47,800 nt of DNA from Lachnospiraceae bacterium. Lineage in GTDB: Bacteria; Bacillota; Clostridia; Lachnospirales; Lachnospiraceae. Shown here piece after piece: positions 26,149 through 34,710 of this stretch. A program made the translations under genes and the position numbers. The stretch lies in the NCBI GenBank assembly GCA_017461775.1, contig JAFTXD010000096.1, forward strand, positions 1 through 47,800, read 5' to 3'. A model generated the notes under the pieces. That model had not been told where the DNA came from. It ran no database searches and worked only from the letters and a program-made list of their open reading frames with translations. The first letter of the stretch is position 1, and every line of letters starts with the position of its first letter.

Positions 26149-27476
26149 GTGGCGGAGTATTTCTTTCCCCAGATGCAGATATGTTTATCATCGGTGCCGG
26201 TAAGGATTAAGGTGGGCTTCCATGCCTCGTAATCCCAAGCCGGCATTACCTTTAATTCTTCGGTGGTAGCAGCATAGGTAATGCGGATGGTAGTGCCATC
26301 TATCTGTTCCCAGTCGAAACGGATGGAATCCGCAAGCATGCCATGACCATTATCAAATAAAGACATTCGCACAGATGTCAGTGTGCCCTGTGGAACCATG
26401 GGTTGCAGACGGATTCTTTCATATTTTCCCACCAGCTGCTCTGTGGTAACCGGCTGCTGATATTCGCCGGCGTACTCTTCGGGAGATGCAACGGGCCATC
26501 CGTCGGTGGTCCAAAGCATTTTGCGGATATGCATGGTGGAGGGTGCTCCTTCTTTAAAATTCTTAGGGCGGATGTGGCTGCACAAGTACCACTGGCCATC
26601 AAAGTCCTGTAACACGGAGTTATGTCCCGGACCCATCCAGCCGGTTTCATCATCGTCAAATTTATATCCACAGCAAATCATATAACCCAGTGTGTTATCC
26701 ACATCGTTTAAATCCGTCATATCCCGACCGTTATGGTCTAAGTATGGGCCGGTAACGCATTTGCTGCGTCCTACACGGATATTGTAGTCACTCTTTAAGG
26801 ATGCATAGGATACAAAGAGATAGTAATAATCAGTATCTTTATTGTAAACAATGTAGGGACCCTCAATGGCACCGTCTGCCCAGAGCGGTCTGCGCGCCAA
26901 GCATTTGCCGAAATCATCCGGGCCGTTTAAGGCAAGTCCTGTAGTCGGGTCAAGCTCAATAATATGGCAGCCCCCCCAGAAGGAGCCGTAGACCATGTAC
27001 ATCTGTCCGGTATTATGGTCAGTGATAAGTCCCGCATCAATACCGTTTACCGGAATATTATCGGAAGAGCGGAATACGATGCCGCGGGAAGTAAAAGGAC
27101 CCTCCGGCTTATCTGCCACGGCAAGGAAAATGCAGGACTGACGCACTCCCCAGGAGGAATTGGAACAGTAGAGACGGTACTCTTCGCCTACCTTCACAAT
27201 ATCCGGAGCCCAGATGGCTTCGCTGTTTGTCCACTCCTTTGCCTCGGGAGGACATTCTACTACCTTTCCCAGCTTTTCCCAAGTAATCATATCTTTGGAA
27301 CGGCGGGCCTTACCCTCCGTACAGTATACAAAATAATCGCCGCTGACCGGATCACGGAACAGTGCAGGGTCATGAGCAAACCAGAGACTGGTAGTGGGGG
27401 GATTCCAAGGCTCCCCTTTCTTGGGCATGGGGTCGCGCTTTAGTGGTTCGGTTGGATAAATAATCTGCGGTGACAT
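26145..27476 (-). CDS. GH43-family arabinanase-like hydrolase, cytoplasmic
   Basis: 443 residues. A five-bladed propeller domain carries the GH43 catalytic acids: Asp36 in AHDPALF (base), Asp147 in VNGIDAGL (pKa modulator) and Glu205 in AIEGPYI (acid). The IDAGL and GHNSV blocks fit endo- or exo-1,5-alpha-arabinanases of subfamily 4/5, and the C-terminal 100 residues resemble the small beta-rich domain of those enzymes. No signal peptide, so it should cleave imported arabino-oligosaccharides from pectin side chains. AGGGAGG precedes the ATG. It is divergent from an NSS transporter gene. Confidence 0.9.
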   Translation of the reverse strand: MSPQIIYPTEPLKRDPMPKKGEPWNPPTTSLWFAHDPALFRDPVSGDYFVYCTEGKARRSKDMITWEKLGKVVECPPEAKEWTNSEAIWAPDIVKVGEEYRLYCSNSSWGVRQSCIFLAVADKPEGPFTSRGIVFRSSDNIPVNGIDAGLITDHNTGQMYMVYGSFWGGCHIIELDPTTGLALNGPDDFGKCLARRPLWADGAIEGPYIVYNKDTDYYYLFVSYASLKSDYNIRVGRSKCVTGPYLDHNGRDMTDLNDVDNTLGYMICCGYKFDDDETGWMGPGHNSVLQDFDGQWYLCSHIRPKNFKEGAPSTMHIRKMLWTTDGWPVASPEEYAGEYQQPVTTEQLVGKYERIRLQPMVPQGTLTSVRMSLFDNGHGMLADSIRFDWEQIDGTTIRITYAATTEELKVMPAWDYEAWKPTLILTGTDDKHICIWGKKYSAT

Positions 27477-27576
27477 AGAAAACCTCCCTAAAAATTCACA
27501 AAATATAATTATTGCAATTATATCATATATTGTAGGAAATTGCTCCTATTTTTTACTGTTTTAACGCTAAAAAGCA

Positions 27577-27606
27577 TTGGCAGATGGAAGCCTTTCATGG
27601 TATGAT
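27577..27606 (+). promoter_or_regulatory. Probable promoter of the NSS gene
   Basis: TTGGCA and TATGAT are separated by 18 nt, 30 nt before the start codon. An AT-rich stretch with TATAAT on the other strand (about 27510) likely serves the divergent GH43 gene. Confidence 0.5.
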
Positions 27607-27636
27607 AAGCGGAGCATAAAATGAAGGAGTTAAGCG

Positions 27637-29106
27637 ATGAAAGAAAGAGAGAAATTTGGTTCCAGATTAGGGTTTATTCTGGTATCCGCAGGCTGTGCCA
27701 TCGGTCTGGGCAATGTATGGAAATTTCCTTACATGTGCGGTCAGTACGGCGGCGCGGCATTTATTCTGATTTATCTGGTATTTCTGGCGATTATGGGCTT
27801 TCCCATTATGGTCTGCGAGTTTTCGGTAGGTCGTGCAAGTCAGAAAAGCTGTGCCACTTCCTTTAAGGTTCTGGAAAAGAAGGGGACAAACTGGCATAAA
27901 TATGGTTATTTTGGCATGCTGGGTAACTACATGCTGATGATGTTCTATACTACGGTAGCGGGTTGGACCATGTATTACTGCTATCGTGCAGCTATGGGAG
28001 AGTTTACGGACAAGGTACTCACCGTAGCAGAGGTGGAGGCAAAGTATGCTCAGATGACGGGGTCACCACAGACCATGTTACTTTGGATGATTCTGGCAGT
28101 GCTTCTGGCCTTTGGTATCTGTTCTTTAGGTATGCAGAAGGGTGTGGAGAAGATTACCAAGGTGATGATGATCTGCCTTCTGGCATTGATTATTGTTTTG
28201 GCAATTAATTCACTGATGCTTCCGGGCGCAGGAGAGGGTGTAAAATTCTATCTGATTCCGGATTTTCAGGGGATGCTGGATAAGGGCATCGGTAATGTGG
28301 TATTTGGAGCTATGTCCCAGTCCTTCTTTACCTTGAGTATTGGTATCGGTTCCATGGCTATTTTCGGCAGCTATCTGGACAAGAAGCGTTCTCTTGCGGG
28401 AGAGACCATCAGTATTACCATACTGGATACCTTTGTGGCAACCATGTCCGGTCTGATTATTATTCCGGCCTGCTTTTCATTTAACATTGAGCCGGGTGCA
28501 GGACCATCACTGATTTTCATTACCCTGCCCAATATCTTTAACCAGATGGCTGGCGGAAGAGTTTGGGGAAGCTTGTTCTTCTTATTCTTAGCTTTTGCTG
28601 CATTGTCTACAGTAATTGCAGTATTTGAGAATATTGTATCCTTTGGTATGGACTTATGGAACTGGAGCAGAACGAAATCCGTTGTTGTCAATATTGTAGC
28701 TATCATTATATTATCCATTCCGTGTGTGCTGGGCTTTAATGTGCTTTCCGGTATGGAACCTCTTGGCCCGGGCACCAATATTATGGATCTGGAGGACTTT
28801 TTGGTATCTAACAATCTGTTGCCTCTGGGCTCTTTAGTATATTTAAGCTTCTGTACCGGCAAAAACGGCTGGGGCTGGGAGAATTTCGAGAAGGAAGCAA
28901 ATGCAGGAGAGGGACTGAAATTCCCAAGATTCCTGCGTGGTTATATGACCTATGTGCTTCCGCTGATTATCGTAGTGATTTATCTGAAGGGATATTATGA
29001 TATGTTCTATTCCAAGGGAATGAGCTACTTTATTCCATGGATGTGCGTAGCGGTGGCATTCCTTGCACTAATCGGCTACTTTAGGTTCTATAGGAAAAAA
29101 GATTAA
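27637..29106 (+). CDS. Sodium-dependent NSS-family amino-acid transporter
   Basis: 489 residues and 12 membrane helices. The start has the family signature FILVSAGCAIGLGNVWKFPY with the helix-1 break that forms the substrate and Na+ sites in LeuT. The NSS fold is otherwise complete, including SLSIGIGS-like helix 6 (FFTLSIGIGSM). Bacterial members take up neutral or aromatic amino acids with Na+. AAGGAG precedes the ATG. Its stop codon overlaps the convergent acyltransferase gene. Confidence 0.92.
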   Translation: MKEREKFGSRLGFILVSAGCAIGLGNVWKFPYMCGQYGGAAFILIYLVFLAIMGFPIMVCEFSVGRASQKSCATSFKVLEKKGTNWHKYGYFGMLGNYMLMMFYTTVAGWTMYYCYRAAMGEFTDKVLTVAEVEAKYAQMTGSPQTMLLWMILAVLLAFGICSLGMQKGVEKITKVMMICLLALIIVLAINSLMLPGAGEGVKFYLIPDFQGMLDKGIGNVVFGAMSQSFFTLSIGIGSMAIFGSYLDKKRSLAGETISITILDTFVATMSGLIIIPACFSFNIEPGAGPSLIFITLPNIFNQMAGGRVWGSLFFLFLAFAALSTVIAVFENIVSFGMDLWNWSRTKSVVVNIVAIIILSIPCVLGFNVLSGMEPLGPGTNIMDLEDFLVSNNLLPLGSLVYLSFCTGKNGWGWENFEKEANAGEGLKFPRFLRGYMTYVLPLIIVVIYLKGYYDMFYSKGMSYFIPWMCVAVAFLALIGYFRFYRKKD

Positions 29107-29813
29107 AATAATATAAGGCAGACACCATAGCATAGGGGCTGATGGAGCAGATAAATCCAGATGCTCTTTCTGCCGATGATGTCAAGAACAGGGATTTTTA
29201 CGTTACAGATGCGTAGAAATCCCTTTGTGTTTTCCAAAATTCTTCCCAGATAATACCCTGTTACATACAGGAAAAACCATGGTAAAATGGAGAAGTAATC
29301 ACTGGAGTAAAAGCCCTTTGTGGGAAAACCGATGGGAATCAGCAGGATACTTTCCACACCAATGTTCCAGTCGTTACAGTTATAGAAAAGAAGAAAAAGC
29401 GCAAAAAACACAGCAAACCCTAAGAAGGCAGGGATATGCCTTAATAGCTTTTCTAAAGGAAGCATAAGCAGGATAGCGCAGCCCAGGAAGTTAAGCACCC
29501 CGAAAATGACAAGCTCACCGGGCATAAAAACGGCAGTAACCACAGTGATGATGAGTCCGCAGAGATTGATAAAAAGCCCCCGCTTTAATGCTTTGGAAGC
29601 TCCATAGGGCCACACCCAGCCGGAAAGCAGGATAAAAGACCAGCAGATAAATTGCTGCCAGATGCGGTTTCCCGGCCTGAAATACCAGGAAGTATCCACG
29701 CTGAAAACCATAAATATATCATATAGAAAGTGAAAGGCGATCATATGGATGAGAACGAAGCCCCGATATGTATCTAAAATGGAAAATCTTGTGTGTGTTA
29801 GTGCTGTCATCAT
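29103..29813 (-). CDS. Heparan-alpha-glucosaminide N-acetyltransferase-like membrane protein (DUF1624)
   Basis: 236 residues with about seven membrane helices. The opening RFSILDTYRGFVLIHMIAFHFLYD matches the catalytic-helix start of the DUF1624/HGSNAT family, and the end SIWIYLLHQPLCYG matches its last helix. Bacterial members are membrane acyltransferases thought to acetylate a sugar or lipid headgroup; the substrate here is unknown. Two consecutive ATGs (29813 and 29810) follow a GGAGAGG site. The stop overlaps that of the NSS gene. Confidence 0.85.
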   Translation of the reverse strand: MMTALTHTRFSILDTYRGFVLIHMIAFHFLYDIFMVFSVDTSWYFRPGNRIWQQFICWSFILLSGWVWPYGASKALKRGLFINLCGLIITVVTAVFMPGELVIFGVLNFLGCAILLMLPLEKLLRHIPAFLGFAVFFALFLLFYNCNDWNIGVESILLIPIGFPTKGFYSSDYFSILPWFFLYVTGYYLGRILENTKGFLRICNVKIPVLDIIGRKSIWIYLLHQPLCYGVCLILF

Positions 29814-29823
29814 AACCTCTCCG

Positions 29824-29853
29824 TTTACATTTAACCGTCAATTGTAGTATAAT
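29824..29853 (+). promoter_or_regulatory. Sigma-A-type promoter
   Basis: TTTACA and TATAAT are separated by 18 nt, 29 nt before the first NhaC-type gene. Confidence 0.65.
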
Positions 29854-29882
29854 ACTTTCAAATGTTTTTTTGGAGGGAAAAA

Positions 29883-31196
29883 ATGAAAAAAGGTAATTTT
29901 GTGGCACTCCTCCCCATTGGAGTGTTTATTGTGTTGTATTTGGGGCTTGGAATTCTCTTTGAATATGTGCTGAAGATTTCCATGGGATTCTACAATATCC
30001 CCATCGTGGTAATCTTTTTAGTGGCACTTTTGGTAGCCTGCATGCAGAATCGTAAGGTCAGCTTTGATGAAAAGCTGGACATTATGTCCCGGGGTGTGGG
30101 TGATAAGAATATTGTAACCATGATTCTGATTTTCATGGCAGCAGGTATTTTCGTAGGTGTGGTAGGAAGAAGCAGTGCGGAAAGTGTGGCATATTTCCTA
30201 CTCTCTGTTATTCCTGCACAGTTTTCCGTACTGGTACTATTTGTAGTTAGCTGCTTCGTTTCTGTGGCAATGGGTACCTCCGTGGGAACCATCACCTTGA
30301 TTTCACCGATTGCAGTGGCTGTTTCTGCAGGTTCCGGCTTCAGCCTTCCCCTGTGTATCGGTTCCGTAATGGGTGGTGCCATGTTTGGAGACAACCTTTC
30401 CTTTATATCCGATACTACTATTGCAGCATGTAATGGTCAGGGCTGTGAAATGAAGGACAAGTTCCGTGCAAACTTTGGGATTGCACTTCCAGCAGCTATT
30501 GCTACGCTGATTTTTATTCTGGTAACCTCTCTGGGCGCCGATGTGGGAGAGGGAATTGTGAAGGATTATAACCTTGTACAGATTATTCCTTATATTCTGG
30601 TGCTTGTGGGTGGTATCGTTGGTATCAACGTATTTGTGGTGCTTTTAATTGGTATTGTGTCCGGTTCTGCGATTATGCTCCTTACCGGTGCGGTGGAGGC
30701 TACAGCGCTTCTGGGCAATATGGGTACCGGCGCAGCAGGTATGTTCGAAACTACTATGGTAGCAATTTTAGTATCCGCTATTTGTGCGCTGATTCGTGAA
30801 AATGGCGGATTTACAGCACTTCTGGAGTGGATTAAAAGAAGCTTCAAGGGTCGTAAAGCAGGTCAGCTGGGCATGGGACTCCTTGTAGGTGCCATGGATA
30901 TTTCCACGGCAAACAATACCGTTGCAATCGTTATGGCGAACCCCATTGCTAAGGAAATGGCGGAGGAGTACGGTATTTCACCGAAAAAGACAGCATCCAT
31001 TCTGGATACCTTCTCCTGTATTTTCCAGGGAGTTATTCCTTATGGTGCGCAGATGTTGGTAGCAATTTCCGCTGCAGCAGAGCTGGGATATGAAGTGTCT
31101 GCATTCCAGATTATTCCGTATCTCTATTATCCGTTTTTATTGTTAGTAAGCTCGCTGATTTTCATCTTCCTTATCCCGGATAAGAAGAGTAAATAA
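29883..31196 (+). CDS. NhaC-family cation antiporter-like transporter
   Basis: 437 residues and about 11 helices. Family blocks GTSVGTITLISPIAVAVSAG and GDNLSFISDTTIAACNGQGC are the NhaC/Na+:H+ antiporter signature with the Asp-rich ion site. The C-terminal half repeats the pattern (MDISTANNTVAIVMANPIA). It may exchange Na+ for H+ or an organic acid. GGAGGG lies 5 nt before the ATG at 29883. The next gene starts 29 nt downstream, so an operon with the MFS and GDPD genes is likely. Confidence 0.87.
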   Translation: MKKGNFVALLPIGVFIVLYLGLGILFEYVLKISMGFYNIPIVVIFLVALLVACMQNRKVSFDEKLDIMSRGVGDKNIVTMILIFMAAGIFVGVVGRSSAESVAYFLLSVIPAQFSVLVLFVVSCFVSVAMGTSVGTITLISPIAVAVSAGSGFSLPLCIGSVMGGAMFGDNLSFISDTTIAACNGQGCEMKDKFRANFGIALPAAIATLIFILVTSLGADVGEGIVKDYNLVQIIPYILVLVGGIVGINVFVVLLIGIVSGSAIMLLTGAVEATALLGNMGTGAAGMFETTMVAILVSAICALIRENGGFTALLEWIKRSFKGRKAGQLGMGLLVGAMDISTANNTVAIVMANPIAKEMAEEYGISPKKTASILDTFSCIFQGVIPYGAQMLVAISAAAELGYEVSAFQIIPYLYYPFLLLVSSLIFIFLIPDKKSK

Positions 31197-31225
31197 GCGT
31201 TTCCCATATTTTAAGGAGGGTATTT

Positions 31226-32494
31226 ATGAAATTAAACTACAAGAGAACCATACTTATTGGTCTTGCATTTCTTTCCATCAGTTCCTTCTGGCAGATGTAT
31301 GACAACGTGGTACCGCTCATACTGAAAAATACCTTTGGTCTGGGAGAGACCCTGACCGGTACCGTAATGGCCATGGATAATGTGCTGGCCCTGTTTTTGC
31401 TTCCCTTTTTCGGCACACTTTCGGATAAGGTGAATACCCCTATCGGAAAGCGAATGCCCTTTATTATCGGTGGTACGACACTGGCAGTGATTTTACTGAA
31501 TGTGCTGGGCTATGCCAATGCGGCAAGAAAGCTGCCCTTGTTTGTGGCTGTACTGTTTTTTCTGTTACTTTCCATGGGCCTTTACCGCTCCCCTGCGGTA
31601 GCGCTGATGCCGGATTTGACTCCTAAGGCTTTGAGAAGTAAGGGAAATGCCATCATTAACCTGATGGGGGCCGTAGGTGGTATGCTGACATTGGTGATGA
31701 TTAAGCTTTTGGTGGGCAAAGGGGACACCCCGGACTACAGACCGCTGTTTACGGCAGTCTGTGTGATTATGGTAATCAGCATCGTAGTTTTATTTGTGAC
31801 CATCAAGGAAAAAACATTGCGTGAGGCAATGCCTTTGGAGGATGAATCCCGGAAGGACGAGCCCCAATCAACGGCTCAGCTTCCCAAGGAGGTTAAGAGA
31901 AGTCTTATATTCATTCTTTGCTCTGTAGCCCTTTGGTTTACCGCATATAATGCAGTGACCACCGCCTTCTCCAGATATGCCACCCATGTATGGGGACTGG
32001 AAAACGGCGGTTACGCCAATTGTCTGATGATGGCTACGGTAGCGGCTATTATCAGCTATATTCCCATTGGAGCAATCTCCGGCAAAATCGGCAGAAAGAA
32101 GACTATTTTGCTGGGAATTATCCTGATTACCACCTGTTATCTGGCAGCAGGTCTGTTTAACAGCTATCACTCCATTATGGTGGTATTCTTTGCCATTATC
32201 GGTTTTGCCTGGGCGGCAATCAATGTAAATTCCCTGCCCATGGTAGTGGAAATCAGTGCCGCAGGAGATGTGGGAAAATATACCGGATATTACTATACCT
32301 TTTCCATGGCAGCACAGGTAATTACCCCGATTTTATCAGGATTTTTGTTAGAAAATATATCTTACAGAACCCTGTTCCCTTATGCGGTAATCTTTAGTAT
32401 CGCTTCTTTCTGTACCATGAGTATGGTAAAGCACGGTGATGTAAAGCCACAGAAAAAGGGCAGTGTGTTGGAGAGCTTTGACGTGGAGGACTAA
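31226..32494 (+). CDS. MFS transporter, SLC45/GPH-like sugar carrier
   Basis: 422 residues and 12 helices. YDNVVPLILKNTFG and GTLSDKVNTPIGKRMPFIIGG (helix 2-3 loop) are typical of the GPH/SLC45-like branch that moves oligosaccharides or glycosides with cations. A hydrophilic central loop (about 195-225) separates the halves. AAGGAGGG precedes the ATG. Its place among pectin and arabinan enzymes makes plant-oligosaccharide uptake a reasonable guess. Confidence 0.85.
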   Translation: MKLNYKRTILIGLAFLSISSFWQMYDNVVPLILKNTFGLGETLTGTVMAMDNVLALFLLPFFGTLSDKVNTPIGKRMPFIIGGTTLAVILLNVLGYANAARKLPLFVAVLFFLLLSMGLYRSPAVALMPDLTPKALRSKGNAIINLMGAVGGMLTLVMIKLLVGKGDTPDYRPLFTAVCVIMVISIVVLFVTIKEKTLREAMPLEDESRKDEPQSTAQLPKEVKRSLIFILCSVALWFTAYNAVTTAFSRYATHVWGLENGGYANCLMMATVAAIISYIPIGAISGKIGRKKTILLGIILITTCYLAAGLFNSYHSIMVVFFAIIGFAWAAINVNSLPMVVEISAAGDVGKYTGYYYTFSMAAQVITPILSGFLLENISYRTLFPYAVIFSIASFCTMSMVKHGDVKPQKKGSVLESFDVED

Positions 32495-32502
32495 GGAGCG
32501 AA

Positions 32503-33315
32503 ATGAATATTTTGCTGAATGTTATTTTAATATTGGTGGTGGTGTATCTGCTTTTAGTAGCACCCCGCACCTTTGGAGTGGTGGACAAGGGGCCCTTTCA
32601 TAACAGGGACTATGCGCACAGAGGCCTCTTTGACAATGCCTCAGATGCGCCGGAGAATTCCCTGGCGGCCTTTCGAAAAGCAGTGGAGGCCGGCTATGGC
32701 ATCGAGTGGGATGTACAGCTGAGCAAGGATGAGATACCGGTGATTTTTCATGATGCCACCCTGGAGCGTATGTGTGGCGTAAAAGGGAACGTATGGGACT
32801 TTACCTTGGAGGAACTAAAAAGCTTCCATCTGGCAAATTCCCAAGAAACCATTCCTACGCTGGAAGAGGCGCTACAGATGGTGGACGGCAAGGTTCCCTT
32901 GATTATTGAGTACAAGTTGGACCGGGTGCAGACCCGTGTCTGTGAGCTGGCAGACAAGCTCCTTAGGAGCTACAACGGCCCATACTGTATCGAAAGCTTT
33001 CATCCCCTTGCCCTTATCTGGTACCGGAAAAACCGGCCGGACATTATGCGTGGACAGCTTTCGGGAGAGTTTTGGAAAGAAGATAAACAGTATCGCCAAC
33101 TGCAGTATTATGTGGTGGCATATCTTCTCACCAACGTAGCATCCAGACCGGATTTTGTGGCTTACAATCATTTGCATTACAAGAACCTATCTCGTAGAGT
33201 TTTCGCCTTTCTGGGTGGTCTCTCCGTATGCTACACCGTGAAAAACCAGCCAGACTATGAGCTGGCAAGGAAAAACTTCTCAATGATTATATTTGACAGC
33301 TTTATACCCAGGTAA
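32503..33315 (+). CDS. Membrane-anchored glycerophosphodiester phosphodiesterase
   Basis: 270 residues. One N-terminal helix (1-20) is followed by a GDPD TIM-barrel with YAHRGLFDNASDAPENSLAAF (His39, Arg40), metal ligands Glu68 and Asp70 in GIEWDVQLSKD, and the second catalytic His83 in FHDATLER. It hydrolyses glycerophosphodiesters to glycerol-3-phosphate, or lipid headgroups near the membrane. The gene begins 8 nt after the MFS stop with AAGGAG, so it is the last gene of that unit and a terminator follows. Confidence 0.92.
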   Translation: MNILLNVILILVVVYLLLVAPRTFGVVDKGPFHNRDYAHRGLFDNASDAPENSLAAFRKAVEAGYGIEWDVQLSKDEIPVIFHDATLERMCGVKGNVWDFTLEELKSFHLANSQETIPTLEEALQMVDGKVPLIIEYKLDRVQTRVCELADKLLRSYNGPYCIESFHPLALIWYRKNRPDIMRGQLSGEFWKEDKQYRQLQYYVVAYLLTNVASRPDFVAYNHLHYKNLSRRVFAFLGGLSVCYTVKNQPDYELARKNFSMIIFDSFIPR

Positions 33316-33319
33316 ATCT

Positions 33320-33355
33320 AATCTCCCGCGATGCAGTTGCATCCGGGAGATTTTC
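33320..33355 (+). terminator. Terminator after the GDPD gene
   Basis: AATCTCCCG and CGGGAGATT enclose an inner GATGC/GCATC stem with an AGTT loop, followed by TTTTCT. Confidence 0.88.
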
Positions 33356-33362
33356 TATGCAG

Positions 33363-33648
33363 AAAAATGTGGGTTTGGGCGCCGGGGAGAAGGGGTGGGA
33401 GCGTGGGGCTTTCCTGTGGTGAATGCGAAGATATTTAGAGTATCTTAGAGTTCTGTTCATTACCCAGGGGCAAGTGGACAAGGATGTCCACTTGAGGAGG
33501 CACTGCGCAAGGACGCGCATTGCCTCCGACCCGCAGCTGGTCAAGAAACTTAATCAGAACTCTTAGATACTCTTAATATCGTAGCCCTGAACCACAGGAA
33601 AGCCCCACGCTCCCATCCCTTCTCCCCGGCGCCCAAGCCCACATTTTT
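33363..33648 (+). repeat. Giant hairpin element, copy 1: candidate structured RNA
   Basis: A 286-nt palindromic element. The outer stem (33363-33420 with 33591-33648) is 58 bp, broken only by two G.U pairs on the + strand. An internal loop (GAATGCGAA against GTAGCCCTGA) follows, then a 26-bp stem (33430-33455 with 33555-33580) with T.T mismatches at 33436 and 33446. The core has hairpin A (9-bp stem, loop AAGGAT, 33471-33494) and hairpin B (GGAGGCA/TGCCTCC, C.T mismatch, TGCGC/GCGCA, loop AAGGAC, 33496-33527). The outer stem ends in TTTTT. It lies between a terminator and the merR promoter. A possible promoter (TTGACA 33293, TCTAAT 33317) could transcribe it. A second copy is at 43026. Confidence 0.85.
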
Positions 33649-33659
33649 CCTCACCTTCC

Positions 33660-33688
33660 TTGGAAAATTCGTCAAAATATGGTAAAAT
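33660..33688 (+). promoter_or_regulatory. Promoter of the merR-type gene
   Basis: TTGGAA and TAAAAT are separated by 17 nt, just after the giant hairpin, so the hairpin is not part of the merR message from this promoter. Confidence 0.6.
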
Positions 33689-33719
33689 AATGTAGGGGAT
33701 TTGGTGAGGAAGAGAAGTT

Positions 33720-34562
33720 ATGAAGTATAAGACCAGTGATTTATCAAAAATGTTGGATGTATCTGCAAATACCATTCGAAGATTTGCGGAAAAGGGATAT
33801 TTGAGCCCGGATAGAAATGACCAGAATCAGTATCGGCATTTTGGTGATGTGGATGTGGAGAAAATCACCTATATCAGCAAATACCGGAAAATTGGATTTG
33901 GTCATGAAGAGATTGCAGCCATGCTGAATGCCGATATTTTCCAGACCTGCGAGATTTATCAGAAAAAAATGGATGAGCTGGATTTGGAGATTGCCCGATT
34001 GCAGTCCCTGCGCCATATGGTGAAGGATGATGTGAACATGATGAAAGGCATCACAGAATATGGAAAGGATTTCATCGAAAGAAACAGCGTAGCAATGCAC
34101 TATGTATCCTATAAAAGTGGAAATCAGATTGTGAGCAGCCCCGGCAAGCAGAAGGTACTGCACCGTTTTATCTATGATTTTCCGGAAATCGAATACATAT
34201 ATATTATTCGTAAAGAAGATATTCTGAAACGAAATATCCGCTACGAGGAGGCCATTGGAATCCGGAGTAAGCTGGCCCAGAAGAAGAATATCGATGTGGA
34301 GGATAAGGATATTGAGTGCTACCCAGAGCAGGAGAGTGTTCTTAGGATTGTAAGACTCCCCATTGATTTTAATGATGAAAAACATGAAGAGAAGGAGATA
34401 ATCCAAAAAATTCTGTTCGATGATTTTCTGGAGTATATGGATGAAAAGGGATATATTTTGGATGGAGATGCGGTAGGTGTGAAGATTGGCTTCTCCAAAG
34501 AGGATGGAAAAGAGATGCAATATGTGGTATTAGGGATGCCTATAGTAAAAAAGTATGATTGA
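33720..34562 (+). CDS. MerR-family transcriptional regulator
   Basis: 280 residues. The N-terminal winged helix (KTSDLSKMLDVSANTIRRFAEKGYLSPDRND, then YRHFGDVDVEKITYISKYRKIGF) is MerR-type, followed by a dimerisation coiled coil (about 80-110). The C-terminal 160 residues form a ligand-type domain, possibly GyrI-like, ending in YVVLGMPIVKK. It has no Cys pair for metal sensing in the usual place. MerR proteins twist promoters with overlong spacers; exactly such a promoter lies downstream, ahead of the giant pectin enzyme, so that gene is the likely target and a pectin breakdown product the likely signal. GAGGAAGAG precedes the ATG. Confidence 0.88.
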   Translation: MKYKTSDLSKMLDVSANTIRRFAEKGYLSPDRNDQNQYRHFGDVDVEKITYISKYRKIGFGHEEIAAMLNADIFQTCEIYQKKMDELDLEIARLQSLRHMVKDDVNMMKGITEYGKDFIERNSVAMHYVSYKSGNQIVSSPGKQKVLHRFIYDFPEIEYIYIIRKEDILKRNIRYEEAIGIRSKLAQKKNIDVEDKDIECYPEQESVLRIVRLPIDFNDEKHEEKEIIQKILFDDFLEYMDEKGYILDGDAVGVKIGFSKEDGKEMQYVVLGMPIVKKYD

Positions 34563-34569
34563 CAGGTGG

Positions 34570-34609
34570 AATTGGTTGTATGTTTTGGACAATACAACCA
34601 ATTTTTTTT
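34570..34609 (+). terminator. Terminator after the merR-type gene
   Basis: A 12-bp stem AATTGGTTGTAT / ATACAACCAATT is followed by a run of T. Confidence 0.9.
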
Positions 34610-34635
34610 CGTTTAATCTGTAGTCTCCCCCTTTG

Positions 34636-34666
34636 TTGACTGTGACACGGTGTCATACTTTACACT
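34636..34666 (+). promoter_or_regulatory. MerR-type promoter: 19-bp spacer with perfect dyad
   Basis: TTGACT (34636-34641) and TACACT (34661-34666) are 19 nt apart, too far for ordinary sigma-A use but standard for MerR-activated promoters. The spacer holds the perfect dyad TGACAC-G-GTGTCA (34643-34655). The promoter lies 45 nt before the giant pectin-enzyme start and 74 nt after the merR-type stop. Confidence 0.75.
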
Positions 34667-34710
34667 AAAAACAGTGGCGAATTATCGTTAAAACAAATGG
34701 GAGGATTACA

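Noticed and set aside
33496-33531. c-di-GMP (GEMM) riboswitch suggested by the GGACGC...GCCTCCG string
   Set aside because: The required two-helix arrangement with tetraloop receptor is missing, and the string is explained by hairpin B; no gene leader follows.
33363-33648. 6S RNA as identity of the giant hairpin
   Set aside because: 6S is shorter, has one central bubble and no two-hairpin core, and two copies with GGA hexaloops do not fit.
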